Positions 22,201-32,293 of a stretch of 42,903 bases of DNA are shown piece after piece; the first letter of the stretch is position 1, and every line of letters starts with the position of its first letter. The DNA lies in the NCBI GenBank assembly GCA_037447655.1, contig JBBHKE010000534.1, positions 64,001 to 106,903 on the forward strand, written 5' to 3'. Source of the stretch: Zygnema cylindricum (Eukaryota > Streptophyta > Zygnematophyceae > Zygnematales > Zygnemataceae). The translations under genes were made by a program, and so were the position numbers. The notes beneath the pieces are model-generated. The model searched no databases, was not told the DNA's origin, and was given only the letters and a program-made list of their open reading frames with translations.

Positions 22201-23389
22201 TACTTTCTACCAAAGAAGTTGAGAACAATTTTTTCTTAAAATCTGGGACATAGAGAACATTATAAAGAGTTCTCTCAACAGCCTTGCCCTCTACATCAAC
22301 TAGCAAGGAGACATCACCTACAGCCCGCGTTTGCACACTCATTCCACATGGATAGTATATATTTTTCTCAGGTGTTGATTTCAGATTTTTGAAAACGGCC
22401 TTGTTCCAGCACATGTGGGCCGATGCTCCCGTGTCCATTATCCATCCTTTGTCTTTAGCGCCCTCCATTGCTGCCGCCATTGCAAATAGATCATCATCCT
22501 CCTCGTTAAAGAGTGAGAGAGACTCGTCATGATGGGATGAAGACGCCGAGAATAGTGCATTTCCTCGTTCTGACGATCCCGTGAAGTCGTGATGAAACTG
22601 GTTCTGCTGCCAACCAGGCCTATATAGACCTGTTTCATTAGCCTTTTTAAGCTTAGGACAAAATTTGTATCCATGACCTTTTTCATTATAATAAAAACAA
22701 GCATTGAAAGATTGTTTATTTCCTCTTTGATTAAACTGTCTAAACTGATTCTGATTCTGATTAAATTGATTTCTCTGCTGATTAAAATGACCTTGTTTGT
22801 CAAATTTTGTGTTAAATGCCTCTACTTGTCTTTCACCATTAAGAATTTTCGAATCTGCCTCCTCTTCCAATATCAAATAAATAGCTAACTGTAGTGTCCA
22901 GCTAGCTTTATCTTTTTGTTTCAGCCTATCAGACACTGCTCTCATAGTATTAGGAAGACCCCTCATTAGCAAAGCAGCTTGCTGAAACAAAGGAAAAGTT
23001 CCGCCTGCACAAGCATGAGAATCTATTAGTATTCGAAATTTGTTACAATATTCAGCAATTGTGCCACTCGTGTATTTGTAGTCCCAAACTTGTCCAGCCA
23101 AAAATAGCTCTTCTTGTACATTAGCCTTTTCAAAATCATACTTGAGAGATTTCTTGATATCGATCGCCTTTTTAATTTTTATCCGTGACATAGCCAATTC
23201 TTCTGAAATACAAAACTTCAAAATTGACCGAGCTTGCGAATTTTTCTTTGACCATGACGGATCTGATTCCGCCATTGAACCATCCAAAATGTCCAAAAGA
23301 TTAACATTTTCGAAGTGTGTTTCCACCATATCCGCCCAATACGCATATTTTTCTCTCGAGAAAATAGGAATTCTTGATGACAAGCCCAT
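19281..23389 (-). pseudogene. gag-pol: Element I gag-pol, nearly intact
   Basis: About 1,370 codons in order: gag (SSRIPIFSREKYAYW); Gln/Asn-rich stretch; knuckle CFYYNEKGHGYKFC (second Cys is Tyr); protease MDTGASAHMC; integrase HKRLGHVHY, SDVFGP, RSDNGGEY, SERLN with all three acidic residues present; Q-rich linker; EFPGGRRS; RT with KWVFKVKL, YGLKQAPRQW and ALYVDDLLLVS; RNase H with WCDNQAAISI; ending ALGLSE. Lesions: Trp to TAG at 21389-21391, a 1-base loss near 20190 (after FKMK), and Arg to TGA near 20126. The normal ATG is ATA in the adjacent partial LTR and a TAG sits at the LTR/PBS junction, so the first usable ATG is inside the PBS (23389). Confidence 0.92.
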
Positions 23390-23393
23390 AACC
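23381..23393 (-). other. Primer-binding site of I
   Basis: The minus strand reads GGTTATGGGCTTG, matching 10 bases of the initiator tRNA-Met anticodon-arm complement. Its ATG is the first in-frame Met left in this copy. Confidence 0.75.
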
Positions 23394-23599
23394 TATTGTT
23401 CTACAACCACTGGAGCAGGTGGAGCATCAGCAGTAGTAGTGGAAGTAGATATAATCTTACTCACATAAACTTATCAAGAATCTTATCAAACAACTATTTT
23501 CTACAGCTCACCAAATCTCATACGATGAACCAAACTACTTCAAACTATAACACAGTATAGAATATCACAAAGACTGACAACTCCAAAAGTTTCAGCTCA
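23394..23599 (-). repeat. Partial inner LTR of element I
   Basis: Only the last ~206 bp of the clade-1 LTR (up to GAGCTGAAAC in the sense direction) next to the PBS. Similarity to the full LTRs stops sharply at 23599. The gag ATG is ATA here. Confidence 0.85.
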
Positions 23600-23612
23600 C
23601 TTCTAACTCCTC

Positions 23613-23708
23613 TTAATCATATAAAAGATAATCTTCACTAACCTCCTCTAACTCTTCAAGAAACACCACAAAGTTATCAAACTCCCTTAACTCTTTCAAC
23701 TCCTTCAT
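23613..23708 (-). CDS. Short hypothetical ORF, 31 aa
   Basis: ATG 23708-23706 to TAA 23615-23613. The peptide is acidic and leucine-rich (MKELKELREF..LEELEEVSEDY), with a helical heptad look. It lies in the unrecognised segment about 100 bp downstream of a TATA-like sequence on the same strand. It is short enough to be chance, and I do not recognise it. Confidence 0.2.
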   Translation of the reverse strand: MKELKELREFDNFVVFLEELEEVSEDYLLYD

Positions 23709-24365
23709 AATTTACAAAGAGGATCAACTCTCACTCAATTGATAAAAACCTCTCTTTCACTACGCCTCAATATACTCCTTCAAAACGTCACGTAACAATA
23801 CCTAACAAAACGTGCATATAAATACGCACTAAGCGCTACCCAATCAAACTACAACAATACGTAACACAACATAGTACACGCAAGTACACTTCAAACATGT
23901 TTAACTACAAAAGACTTGACCGACGCCAAACACAGTCGGAATAAGTATAACGACACCAAACACAATCTCTAAAAGTATCACGTGTGCAGAATGCGCACCG
24001 GTCAAACAACAAACGTACAATTCATCACATGGAATAAAGTACAAATTTTTCTGAAGCATCATTGCTTTTGGTACACGAACAAAAGGAACGTACGCGAACG
24101 TCAACCGGAAAACTCCACGACAAAGTGAAACGATCTCAACCTTACAAATGTACGCCGCAACCCAAAAACAAATCTCCACATCGAACCAAAATGTAATCGT
24201 GCGTCGCGAAGCGAAACATCATCAATTCTCGCGGACGCCCGATTCACTCAAATGAAACCTTAAGACCTCAAACGAACTAACAAGTACCTACGTACGAATA
24301 AGCGAATAAGACACAAGACCTCAAATGAACCACAAGTACCTAAGTACAAATAAACCAATCAAACG

Positions 24366-24386
24366 CGGCGCGCGAAACGCGCGCCG
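24366..24386. repeat. GC-rich perfect hairpin at the segment/LTR junction
   Basis: A CGGCGCGCG arm, AAA loop and CGCGCGCCG arm form a 9-bp stem ending eight bases before the outer LTR of I. It stands out in an AT-rich surrounding. Confidence 0.8.
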
Positions 24387-24394
24387 GCAACGTA

Positions 24395-25278
24395 TGTTGT
24401 TCTACGACCACTGGAGCAGGTGGAGCAACAACAGTAGTAGTAGAAGTAGACATAATTCATCACAGAAGCTTACCAAGAATCCTATCACCAGCTGCTTTTT
24501 ACAACTCAATAAAGTTAACACAGGCCCAAACTGCTTCAAACTATACCACTGTCTGACAACTCCCAAAGTTTCAGCATAATTGATCCAACATACATCAAGA
24601 TATGGAACTCACATGTTTCTCAAAAACAGTCTGCAGATTACACAGTCTGGAAGTCTGGATACATAAAATGTTCTACGTCCTAAGTCTTATACTCTTCACT
24701 CAGTTGTCCTACTACATAGTGCTGTACCGCCGATACAAGTGTTCCAACACGATACATCCAAAAGAACTAAACTGCCACTAAGGTCTAAGTGCTCCTACTT
24801 ACGCTAACAACTAATCTATCACTGTACACTCAATATGACTGAGAATCCTATACAGGTGATTTGATCAAATACTTGTCGCCTGGCTAAGTGAATCTCGTCT
24901 GTTGACTTAATTCAGATCAACCGCAGTAGCGCAGTCCAATTCCTGATTATATTCAAATATCCGCAGCTTCGTAGCAGTTGCGTTATCACATACAAAAGTT
25001 AGCCGCAGCTGCGTTTGTCTTGTTGCGTAGCAACAGCGTTGTCATGTACCAAAATATCCGCAGTTGCGTTTGACCCGTTGCGTCGCAGGCTGCGTTCGTC
25101 CGTACAGACCATATCAAAAATAACCGCAGCTGCGCTTGTTGCATCTGCGTCGCAGCTGCGTTGTTTTTACCTTTCAAAAACCTGCACTGTGATTCAAGTG
25201 ACGACGCATTTCCATATAGATCTTTTTTTTCCGGCGTCCTATAAATTTGCTGAGACTTAAAGCTTTCCAAAAACAACA
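24395..25278 (-). repeat. Outer (complete) 5' LTR of element I
   Basis: 884 bp, TGTTGTTTTTGG at 25278 to AACAACA at 24395, with the usual clade-1 motifs. The outside flank catca matches the far end of I. The inside flank (acgta) does not, which argues against an independent solo LTR. It is not followed by a PBS. Confidence 0.88.
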
Positions 25279-25984
25279 CATCATACTTTGCTGTGAAAGT
25301 TCCCTTCCTAGTGTAAGTCTCAAAATCTTTGTCATCCAAGACAGATGTAGAGATGAGATTCTTGTTTAACTAAGGTTTATAGAGGACATTTGAGAACATC
25401 ACAATGGACGTCTGACCCTCCACTAGTACCTTTAGATCTACTGATCCCACTAGATCTGTAGTTACTACTCTCCCATCCCCATACTCTATCTGAACAATGG
25501 GAATCTTTCTCAACTTAGTAAATAATTGCTTTTCATGGCACAAATGCATTGAGGCACTCGAGTCAATAATCAAACCTTCCTCCAAAGCTTCTCGGATTGC
25601 TCTGATCGCACAATTTTTCCATCTTGGAATCTCCTTCTCCTCCAGTTTTACATTGAGAAGAAGCTCCCCATCCTCTTCATCTGAGGTCTCTTCCTCACCA
25701 AAATCTCCTTTCACCTATGTGGTCACAAGTGCCTTCTTCCTTCCAGAAGGTATTCCCGATTTGTTCTCCTTGAGTCTAAGCCTTGTCAACTTGGTGCACT
25801 CTGCCAGATAGTGACCTGGTTTCTAGCAAAAATGGGAAAGCTTCTTTAGAGGCCGAGATTTGGATCCATCCGCCTGAACTCTTCTCCCTTCTCCACCAAA
25901 ACTCTCATAAAGTTTCATGTTCACTTGATCTTTCCAATTGGTCACGGCGGCCAAGGCTTCACCACTCTTTCCTTCGCTCCGAAG
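25279..25984 (-). pseudogene. gag-pol: Element H gag C-terminus, knuckle and protease
   Basis: Continuation of H upstream of element I. On the minus strand from 25984: GKSGEALAAVTNWK, a knuckle with its central Cys lost (SHFC, stop, KPGHYLAECTKL), the acidic stretch EEETSDEEDGELLL, protease IIDSSASMHLC (Gly to Ser in the DSGAS motif), VEYGDGR-like, VGSVDLKVLVEGQTS, VLDDKDFETYTRKG, then FTAKYD at the junction. The N-terminal gag of H is missing because element J cuts in at 25985; the remainder of H must lie beyond the right edge. Confidence 0.85.
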
Positions 25985-27029
25985 TGTAGAAATTAATGGT
26001 TCTTTTAGTATTTTCTAGGTCTAAAATGAAATGCACAAAAGAAGCTGAGGCAGTCTGCCTCTAACTCCTCTCTTCAGCTCCCACACTTCTCGCTGTCACT
26101 AAAGTTAAAGAAGGAGCTAGAGCTATGGCTACCTATGCTATCTAGAGATAGAGAGACAGGCAGTAGTTTTTAGTAGGTTTACCAAAATATACTTGACGGA
26201 CCCAAGATTTGATCTTGGTACCTACCGTCCGTCAAGTCAGAAATTGTCGGTTGCTTTATCGTATAGTCTATGATCGCTGCTGAGACGTATATGGTTTGAT
26301 AAATATATAAATCTATACCACTACATAACTTCATTTAACAGTGCGAACAAACATGTAATATAGACATACTTAAACATACGTACGGCATACGGACCTTCAC
26401 GAAATAAGTACTGCGCATTTGTTTTGACGGCCAAATAAATACCGCGCATTGATTTTCAACAGTTATAATTAAATGTCGGTTTAAACTGAACAGCCACGAT
26501 AGGCACCAAGATCGCGGAATAGGCTCTTTCGCGTTTTTCGATCAGCCCCACATCAAGCGCCACGTGGCACAACGTCATTGGCTTACGTCATCTCCAAAGA
26601 ATATGTGAACTAATCCGGATATGGCAAGTGTCAACATTTCAGCCATGCTGTACGATTGTCGTATAGAATGTACATCAACACCTGTATTTTCATGTACGAC
26701 ACAGTAATTTTATTGGTGCTGCACTTTAGTAGTATAGGGTTTACAAATGGATTTAGGACTTAGAAAAATTGGTAGGTAGGCCCATCTCTCCTAGAGAGCT
26801 CCTGTACAAAAAGTCAACTTTGACCTTGCATTATTTACAGCTCAGGGGAGCAAATTCAGATATTCTTTTTGCTATCGACTAAGGGGAGTCTTGTCTTCAC
26901 ACAAAAGAAGTTGGTCAGAGTTTTTTATCTGTCAGGGTGGCAGTTATTCTTGTGGAAACTCCCAAAGTTATCTTAGGGGCCGCGAGTGAGCTGCCTACTC
27001 TAAAGGCCAATAGAGGTCTCAAAGTTGCA
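25985..27029 (+). repeat. 5' LTR of element J (clade 2)
   Basis: 1045 bp, TGTAGAAATT to AAAGTTGCA. It contains HP1 (26049-26133), the best tRNA-like hairpin block (26192-26236), G-box CACGTGGC at 26561-26568, GTAC sites near 26650-26700, and a TATA-position sequence TGTACAAAAAG near 26803. It inserted into gag of H; the other flank is outside the window, so the target duplication cannot be checked. Confidence 0.87.
26192..26236. repeat. tRNA-like nested hairpin (HP2) in LTR J
   Basis: The outer 10-bp stem CTTGACGGAC/GTCCGTCAAG (26192-26201 with 26227-26236) encloses a 7-bp stem CCAAGAT/ATCTTGG with a 3-base loop. The antisense strand reads like a tRNA T arm (GATCAAATC) with A-box-like sequence further out. 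The equivalent block occurs at the same place in the other clade-2 LTRs. Confidence 0.7.
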
Positions 27030-27137
27030 CGTTATGCGTCCACCCTCTAGGGTACCCATATTAAATGGAGCTAGCTTTATATATTGGGAAAGTATGATGA
27101 CCGGGGCTGTATGCGAAAGGAGGGTTTTGGGGATAGT
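27030..27137 (+). pseudogene. gag-pol: Element J gag N-terminus (interrupted by K)
   Basis: The PBS variant CGTTATGCGTCCA (27030-27042) leads into VPILNGASFIYWESMM and CERRVLGIV, the start of clade-2 gag. The ATG expected in the LTR just upstream reads ATA. Element K begins at 27138 and the rest of J is outside the window. Confidence 0.82.
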
Positions 27138-28131
27138 TGTTGAAATTACTAGGTATATGGAGTATTTTTCTAAGTCCGAATAGCTTACTAGAAAAAAAAA
27201 AAATCGTAGGCAGTCTCTCTTCACCTCTTCCCTCTATCCCCCATACTTTTTGTAGTCACTGAAGGAGAGAGAGAGTGGTGGAACCATGGCTGCATCAGCT
27301 CCATATGGAAGAATAAAGAGTGACATAAGTCACTCTCAACAAAATGGTTGAGTCCGGCAGGACTCGAACTTCACCGGCAGAGCGCGGCTTAGTCGTCAGC
27401 TCTAACCAGTCTGTCGTAGGAGTTCGTTAAAGTACGTAGGGTATGATATTACTTAAACTATATTATGATATTTCACTCGATTAACGAACATATGAATGAA
27501 GGGACATATATCTAGTTAATATTTAGTACGAATGTGATCCCGCACCAAACAAATGAATCGGACATTTGTTTCGACGGCTAACATTTAATGTCGGTTTTGA
27601 TTTAACGGCACATATCGCCGCCAAAATCCTGGAATGGTCAATTTGGCGTTTTTGGACGTGGCATGACCTAGCGCCACCTGGGAGATATTATTTGGTCGGT
27701 AAATTCCATAGAACATACGGACGAGTATCATGTGGACACGCGTCCACTCAATGGCCTTGTCGTACACAGGCCGTAGAGAAAGGACATCGGCCGTAGTACC
27801 TTTTTGTACTTTACAGTTATTTGATTGGATCGAACTGTAGTAGATTGGGGTTGTGAGAGGGAAGTAGGACTTCGTTTTTTTTGGCAGTCACCTCTCTCTT
27901 TTGAGAGTTTGTATAAATTGGCATCTTTGGCATCTCATAACTTATCGGTTGGTAGGCTATTTTCAGTAATTTTTTTTGCTACGGACTCAAGGGAGTCCAC
28001 ACTACATAGGGGAGAAGTCAGATAGTCAATTTGCATGCTTTGGTAGCAGTGGTTGGGCTGAAAGTGGGTTTGTTAAAAACTACCTCGTGGCTTCTTCAAT
28101 TCTGTAGTCTAATGGAGGACACAAAATTGCA
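27138..28131 (+). repeat. 5' LTR of element K (clade 2)
   Basis: 994 bp, TGTTGAAATT to AAATTGCA. It contains HP1 (27209-27293), a tRNA-like block with a canonical B-box on the minus strand (27360-27370), a TATA-like TTGTATAAA near 27908, and the gag ATG at 28112. The left flank is atagt; the matching right copy would be outside the window. Confidence 0.87.
27345..27418 (-). other. tRNA-like block in LTR K, not a functional tRNA
   Basis: On the minus strand GGTTAGAGC (27399-27407, like a D-arm 3' half) is followed 28 bases later by AGTTCGAGTCC (27360-27370), a match to the Pol III B-box and T loop. T-stem and anticodon-stem pairing are poor and no acceptor stem closes, so I do not call a tRNA gene. 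On the plus strand the same bases make a 6-bp hairpin GAGTCC/GGACTC. Confidence 0.55.
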
Positions 28132-28688
28132 GGTTATGGGCCCACCCTCTATAGTGCCCACTTTTAATGGATCTGGGTTCATCTATTGGGAAGCCATGAT
28201 GACAAGGGCTTTGTGCAAAAAACGAAACTGGGGTATTGTCAGTGGACAAGTGAAATGTCCACCTCAAGACTATACTAGGGTTTGGTGGAATAAGGTTTTT
28301 TGCACAAGCATGTGCTGTGTCGGAGGAGGCAAATAATAAGGACGGAGTGTGCCCGAAAAAGGGAAAGAGAAGAAGACGCCTTTTTCTCCTATTGCTCCTA
28401 TTATCACGGCACTAGGAGCGGCGGCAATGAAGACCGTAGAGAACGATACCCAAACATGGGAAGACATCAACATGGATGCCAAAAACTTCATTCAAAGAAA
28501 CCTCATTCAAGATTTGGCAACCACCTATCTTCACATTTATAAGGCCGAGGAGTTGTGGGTCAGTTTGGTGGAAATCTGTACAGCTGGTACTATTTAGGAG
28601 CTCCAATTGGCCGAACAAAAGTTAGGGAATTATACGTACAAAGGGGGAAAGATGTTAGACTATTGTAATTATCTTTCTTGTTTGTATA
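28112..28688 (+). pseudogene. gag-pol: Element K gag, 5' part
   Basis: Starts at ATG 28112 inside the LTR (MEDTKLQVMGPPS). It runs through FNGSGFIYWEAMM, a frameshift near 28320, the PIITALGAAAMKTVENDTQTW segment, a stop at ~28595, and LGNYTYKGGKMLDYCN, to LSCLY at 28688. There L is inserted with gtata duplicated. The gene resumes at 40340. Confidence 0.88.
28132..28144 (+). other. Primer-binding site of K, perfect anticodon-arm match
   Basis: GGTTATGGGCCCA, identical over 13 bases to the complement of the eukaryotic initiator tRNA-Met anticodon arm. It is read in gag as V-M-G-P. Confidence 0.85.
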
Positions 28689-29314
28689 TGTTAATATTTG
28701 AGTATTTTCTAAGTTTATTATGATAGAAATAGAGCATCGACAACCTACCTCTAACTCCACTTTCCAAGCCCCCACACTGGTCGTAGTCAGTGAAGGCTGG
28801 ATTGGGAGCTAGAGCCATGGCTGCCTAAGCTCACTAAAGAAGACAGGGGTTGATTTAGGTAATGTACCAAAAGGTACTTGACTGACTTAGGAATTGATCG
28901 TGATACCTGTTGTCCGTAAAGTCACCCATAGACGGTAGCTTTGTCCGTTTAGTCTAGGACTAGTGCTAAGGTATATTAGGTTTGATATGTATATAAACAT
29001 GGACACGTAGGATTTTCCATTCAACTGGATTACGGTATATGGGACATAGAAACACTTGTACTACTAGTACCGGACAAAACAAATAGTACGAACATTTGTT
29101 TCGACGGTCCGTATAAAATACGATATCAATCGGGCATCCCTGGTTAGCCCAGGCTTCGCGGAAAGGACAATTTGGCGGTTTGCGGACTCCGCCACTCCGG
29201 ATGACAGTTGGCAAGATCATACAGGTTTACGGAATCTTCAGAATGGAAGACAACCAATCCGGATATGATAAATAACGCATAATGGCGACGTCGTACATTG
29301 TCCGTACAGGAAAG

Positions 29315-30324
29315 TGTTGATTTGAGGCAGCTGGTGCCACTGAAGAAGATGAAGAAGCACCACCAGTTGCCATGATAATCAATTCTGCAAAAAGGAAACT
29401 CTCACGAAATCCCACAAACAACCAACTTCACAATGAAGCCCCAAGCAAACAAGACACACCCTAGGTCTGCAAATTTTGCACAATATAGAATATACACCAA
29501 AAAAACCACATGCAGAATTTCACAAAGTTTTGCCAAAAGATCACAATGATCTTATAATTCAAACACAACCAAAAACTGCTTCGCAGTTTTCCTACACAAC
29601 AATCATTCTTTTCCTAAAGTAATCTAAGTCCTAAATATACAAGTGAGCCTACAATTGATCACACCGTACTACAACTAGCGTGGTCAACTGGTACACTACT
29701 CTTCATTAACAAAATTCCACCGTCGAATGCACATAATTATTTACACCAATCGGACAACCGCTAGAAATAAAATAGTACGCGGTTAAAGTTCGTCCGCTGA
29801 AATGACGTTACAGTCAATAGTTCTCTTCAAAAATGACGGCGGACTTCGTCCGCTTTCCACGTATTCTTTCATCAGCGAAAATGAACCTCCACGTGTAACT
29901 TTGGTCCTCAAATGTAACTGTATCTTTTCTTCTAGAACAACCAAACATGACTTTCTCACAGACCGACACGTGTGTCTGAAGTGCACCGAATCTGTGTACT
30001 CCCTTTCGAGTTACATACTCACTAAATCATGTCCCCGTCAAATTTATCTTCACACAAACTGACTCATATTCAGAACACCTTTCTTGCGCAGACTGCTATA
30101 GCTGCTATGACTCTGCTACGACTGCTATGACTACTATGACTGCTATGATCTGTCAGCGCAGCTGTGATATTAGAGCAGCGCAGCTGCGATGTCATATCAG
30201 AGCAGCATAGCACCACAGCAACAAGTGTAGAGTGCTCAAGGTTTCTAGCTGCGATGTCAGACTTAGCGCAGCATGGCAACATAGCAGCAAGATATAGAGA
30301 GGACTCAAGGTTTCCAAAACAACA
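29315..30324 (-). mobile_element. Solo LTR D (clade 1)
   Basis: 1010 bp, TGTTGTTTTGGAAACC at 30324 to AAATCAACA at 29315, with gaaag duplicated at 29310-29314 and 30325-30329. The uninterrupted site is visible in the sister LTR (GTACAGAAAGTACACC at about 39817-39832). Its minus strand encodes an LTR-borne gag start, MATGGASSSSS, near 29371. It has no internal region left. Confidence 0.92.
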
Positions 30325-30461
30325 GAAAGTACACCGGCATCTGTACTTCATTGTACGCTACAATCATGTGATTGGTCAGTACCTCAGTACTAGAGGGTTT
30401 AGAGAGGGGTTAAGGACTTAGAATATTTTGGGTAGGTAGCTGCCTCTCCCAAAGAGCATCT

Positions 30462-30470
30462 TATATAAAA
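30462..30470 (+). promoter_or_regulatory. TATA box of the L 5' LTR
   Basis: TATATAAAA downstream of the GTAC-rich stretch and ~370 bp before the LTR end. The 3' LTR has TATAAAA at the matching place (39961). Confidence 0.6.
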
Positions 30471-30818
30471 GGCAAACTTTAGCAAGCCATATCTATCAAC
30501 TCAATTCACCAAATTCATTGATACTTTTTGTTGCGGACTCAGGGGAGTCCAGGCTACACAAGGGTATAGTCGGTCAGAGATTTTGCCTGCCTGGGTGGCT
30601 GCGTTTCTAAGGGAAAGTCAAAAAGGGTGAATGTAACCAAATCACATATTCTAACTTTGCATTATGTGGCGGAATTGAGCACACAGAAAGTCTTATTTCA
30701 CAAGGGTGAAGCTTTAATGGGGTTCTGACTGTCAAGGGGTCAATCATTTGGGTTTATATAAACTCAGAGTCGGCACTATCTAGATTAGCTTCTTTTGATC
30801 TGCGAATTCTGTGTGGCA

Positions 30819-31977
30819 ATGGAGCCCATAGAATTTCAGGTTACGGGCCCACCATCTAGAGTGCCTATGTTTGATGGAACACGGTTTACTTAGTGGGAGT
30901 TTACGATGGAGGGATTGCTTTTCGAGAAGCACTTGTGGGAAATTAATTTGATACAAATAGGTGTCCGCCAACGGGCTTTAGAGGAGCTCACTATGGAGAA
31001 TCATCTAGGGCTACCCAAAAAACCAACCGGAGTTCAAATGCCACGGAAAGTGAAGGGGAAATTATTACCGTGGAAAGGGAAATAGGGGAGAAGAATAAAG
31101 GGACACCTATGGTGAGGGGAGCTAGGCTCTCGGCTACGGTTCCACTTGTGGGGGTTATAACTGAACTAAAAACTGAAGAAAATGACACGAAATTTGGGAA
31201 TATTAAAACACTAAAGCAAAAGATCTCATGCTTAGATATGTGTCTAAGTCTATAACTATCACTCTTTTAAGTCTTACCAAGTCTTCGAAAATATGGGAAA
31301 CACTTATTCAGATTTATAAATGTGAGACTATACAGAGGCTGCAGCTAATAAAACAGGAAATAGAGGCCTATGTTTATAAAGGCGGTAGCATGATAGAGTT
31401 TTGCAATGATATTACTGCGTTATATGTTGAGCTTGCTAGTGCGGGGTATGTAGAATCAGAGGAGAGAAAGATTAATACACTAATCATGAAGCTCCCAGAT
31501 GAGAACGAAGACATCATTTACCGTATGCAGGGAATGGATGTCTCCTCGTCGACTTAAAGCATTACCATGGGGATAATTCTTGTGAGGGAAAGCACTGTGG
31601 AGCTTCGTAAGGGAAGTGACACGGTGACTGTATTTACAGCTGGTGGTGACTGGCGGAAGCGGGATGTGAGGGTCGGCGATGACAAGCGGAAGCGTGATGA
31701 GAGGAAGAAAAACAAAGGTAAACCTTATCCGAACTTTGGTGGAAAGTGAGGGAGAGGAAAAGAAAGGGGAGCTTTGAAAAAAAGGGTTTGCTTCTTTTGT
31801 AGGGAACCGGGTCACTATATGGAGGAGTGTCCTCGTTTGGAAGAACTTAGAAGTTGGAGTGTGAATGAGGAGGAAGAAAGGGAAGAGGAGAAAGAGGATG
31901 AAGAAATCTTGAAGCTTCTTCACATCGGTAGAATGGAAAAGAGGGAAAAGTACACAGAAATTCCACGAAGGCAATAG
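30819..31977 (+). pseudogene. gag-pol: Element L gag with zinc knuckle
   Basis: ATG 30819 (MEPIEFQVTGPPSRVPMFDG), a stop soon after (near 30890), frameshifts near 31060 and 31225, then a long frame 31228-31977 with stops at 31555 and 31747. Recognisable parts: SSKIWETLIQIYKCETIQ, YVYKGGSMIEFCNDITALYVEL, NTLIMKLPDENEDIIYRMQ, a basic Lys/Arg stretch, an intact knuckle CFFCREPGHYMEEC, and a Glu-rich tail ending at EIPRRQ. It is diverged from N and K but clearly clade 2. The protease that follows this point in its relatives is missing. Confidence 0.85.
30839..30851 (+). other. Primer-binding site of L
   Basis: GGTTACGGGCCCA, 12 of 13 bases of the anticodon-arm complement. The ATG of the consensus is ACG. 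Confidence 0.8.
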
Positions 31978-32293
31978 TGTGCTTTTGGAGGTATAAGGGA
32001 AGTAAAGAGAGAGGAGGTTCTTGAGGATGTCGAGGAGTGTAGAGTGTATGACTTAGAAATGAGAAAGTCAGATCTAGGATCAATAAGTGAAAACATAAAA
32101 GATAAATTAATGAGGATAATTTCATAGATATTTTGGAAACTGAAAACTGGTCAAAAATGGAGACGTCAACGGATTCCGAGGAAAGGGGGGAAGTAAATCT
32201 AGAGGGGGCTCTAAAGGGAAACATTTAATAAAAGGTTTAAGGGAGGAGAAATATTAGGGAATAAAATAAGAAAGTGATAGTGGAAAGAAATTG
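31978..32293 (+). other. L: residual linker-like sequence after gag
   Basis: The frame continues CAFGGIRE, then shows fragments resembling the integrase-RT linker of relatives (VYDLEMRKSD; and, one frame over, a Ser/Glu-rich stretch ending RGEVNL), with many stops. This fits a deletion joining the end of gag to the linker, removing protease and integrase. Confidence 0.5.

Larger units (their letters stand above)
23600..24394. other. Unrecognised 795-bp segment inside element I
   Basis: No Copia domain, LTR terminus or PPT is recognisable. It lies between a full LTR and a partial LTR of one element, inside that element's target duplication. Visible features: a ~40-bp imperfect direct repeat containing AAGTACCTA..GTAC.AATAA at about 24258-24300 and 24317-24354; a 9-bp perfect hairpin (CGGCGCGCG, AAA loop) at 24366-24386; a TATA-like TTTATATGC on the minus strand near 23812-23822; and a 31-codon minus ORF at 23613-23708. 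It could be captured host DNA or a diverged retroelement leader. I assign no function. Confidence 0.6.
18214..25278 (-). mobile_element. Element I: Copia LTR retrotransposon with a composite 5' end
   Basis: Bounded by the same 5 bp, catca, at 18209-18213 and 25279-25283, within the pre-integrase region of H. From its 5' side (right): a complete LTR 24395-25278, 795 bp of unrelated DNA 23600-24394, a partial LTR 23394-23599, PBS, gag-pol 19281-23389, PPT, 3' LTR 18214-19119. The best-preserved coding region in the window, with only three lesions inside gag-pol after the PBS. Confidence 0.88.
28689..30838 (+). repeat. 5' LTR of element L, split by solo LTR D
   Basis: About 1,135 bp of LTR sequence in two pieces, TGTTAATATTTG at 28689 to GAATTTCA at 30838, interrupted at 29315-30324. 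It carries HP1 (about 28741-28823), a partly decayed tRNA-like block (about 28875-28960), a TATA box at 30462-30470 and the gag ATG at 30819. Confidence 0.9.

Noticed and set aside
23901-24179. 92-codon minus-strand frame in the captured segment, with hydrophobic stretches
   Set aside because: No homology recognised, no clear upstream context, and length within chance for AT-rich DNA. Not called as a gene.
27345-27418. A tRNA gene
   Set aside because: A good B-box and D-arm-like sequence are present, but acceptor and anticodon stems do not pair; kept only as a tRNA-like block.
31480-31974. 164-codon minus-strand open frame, and a further one at 31847-32224
   Set aside because: Antisense to the gag knuckle and acidic tail of L; Ser/Pro/Phe-rich because the sense strand is Glu/Lys-rich. 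No family resemblance.
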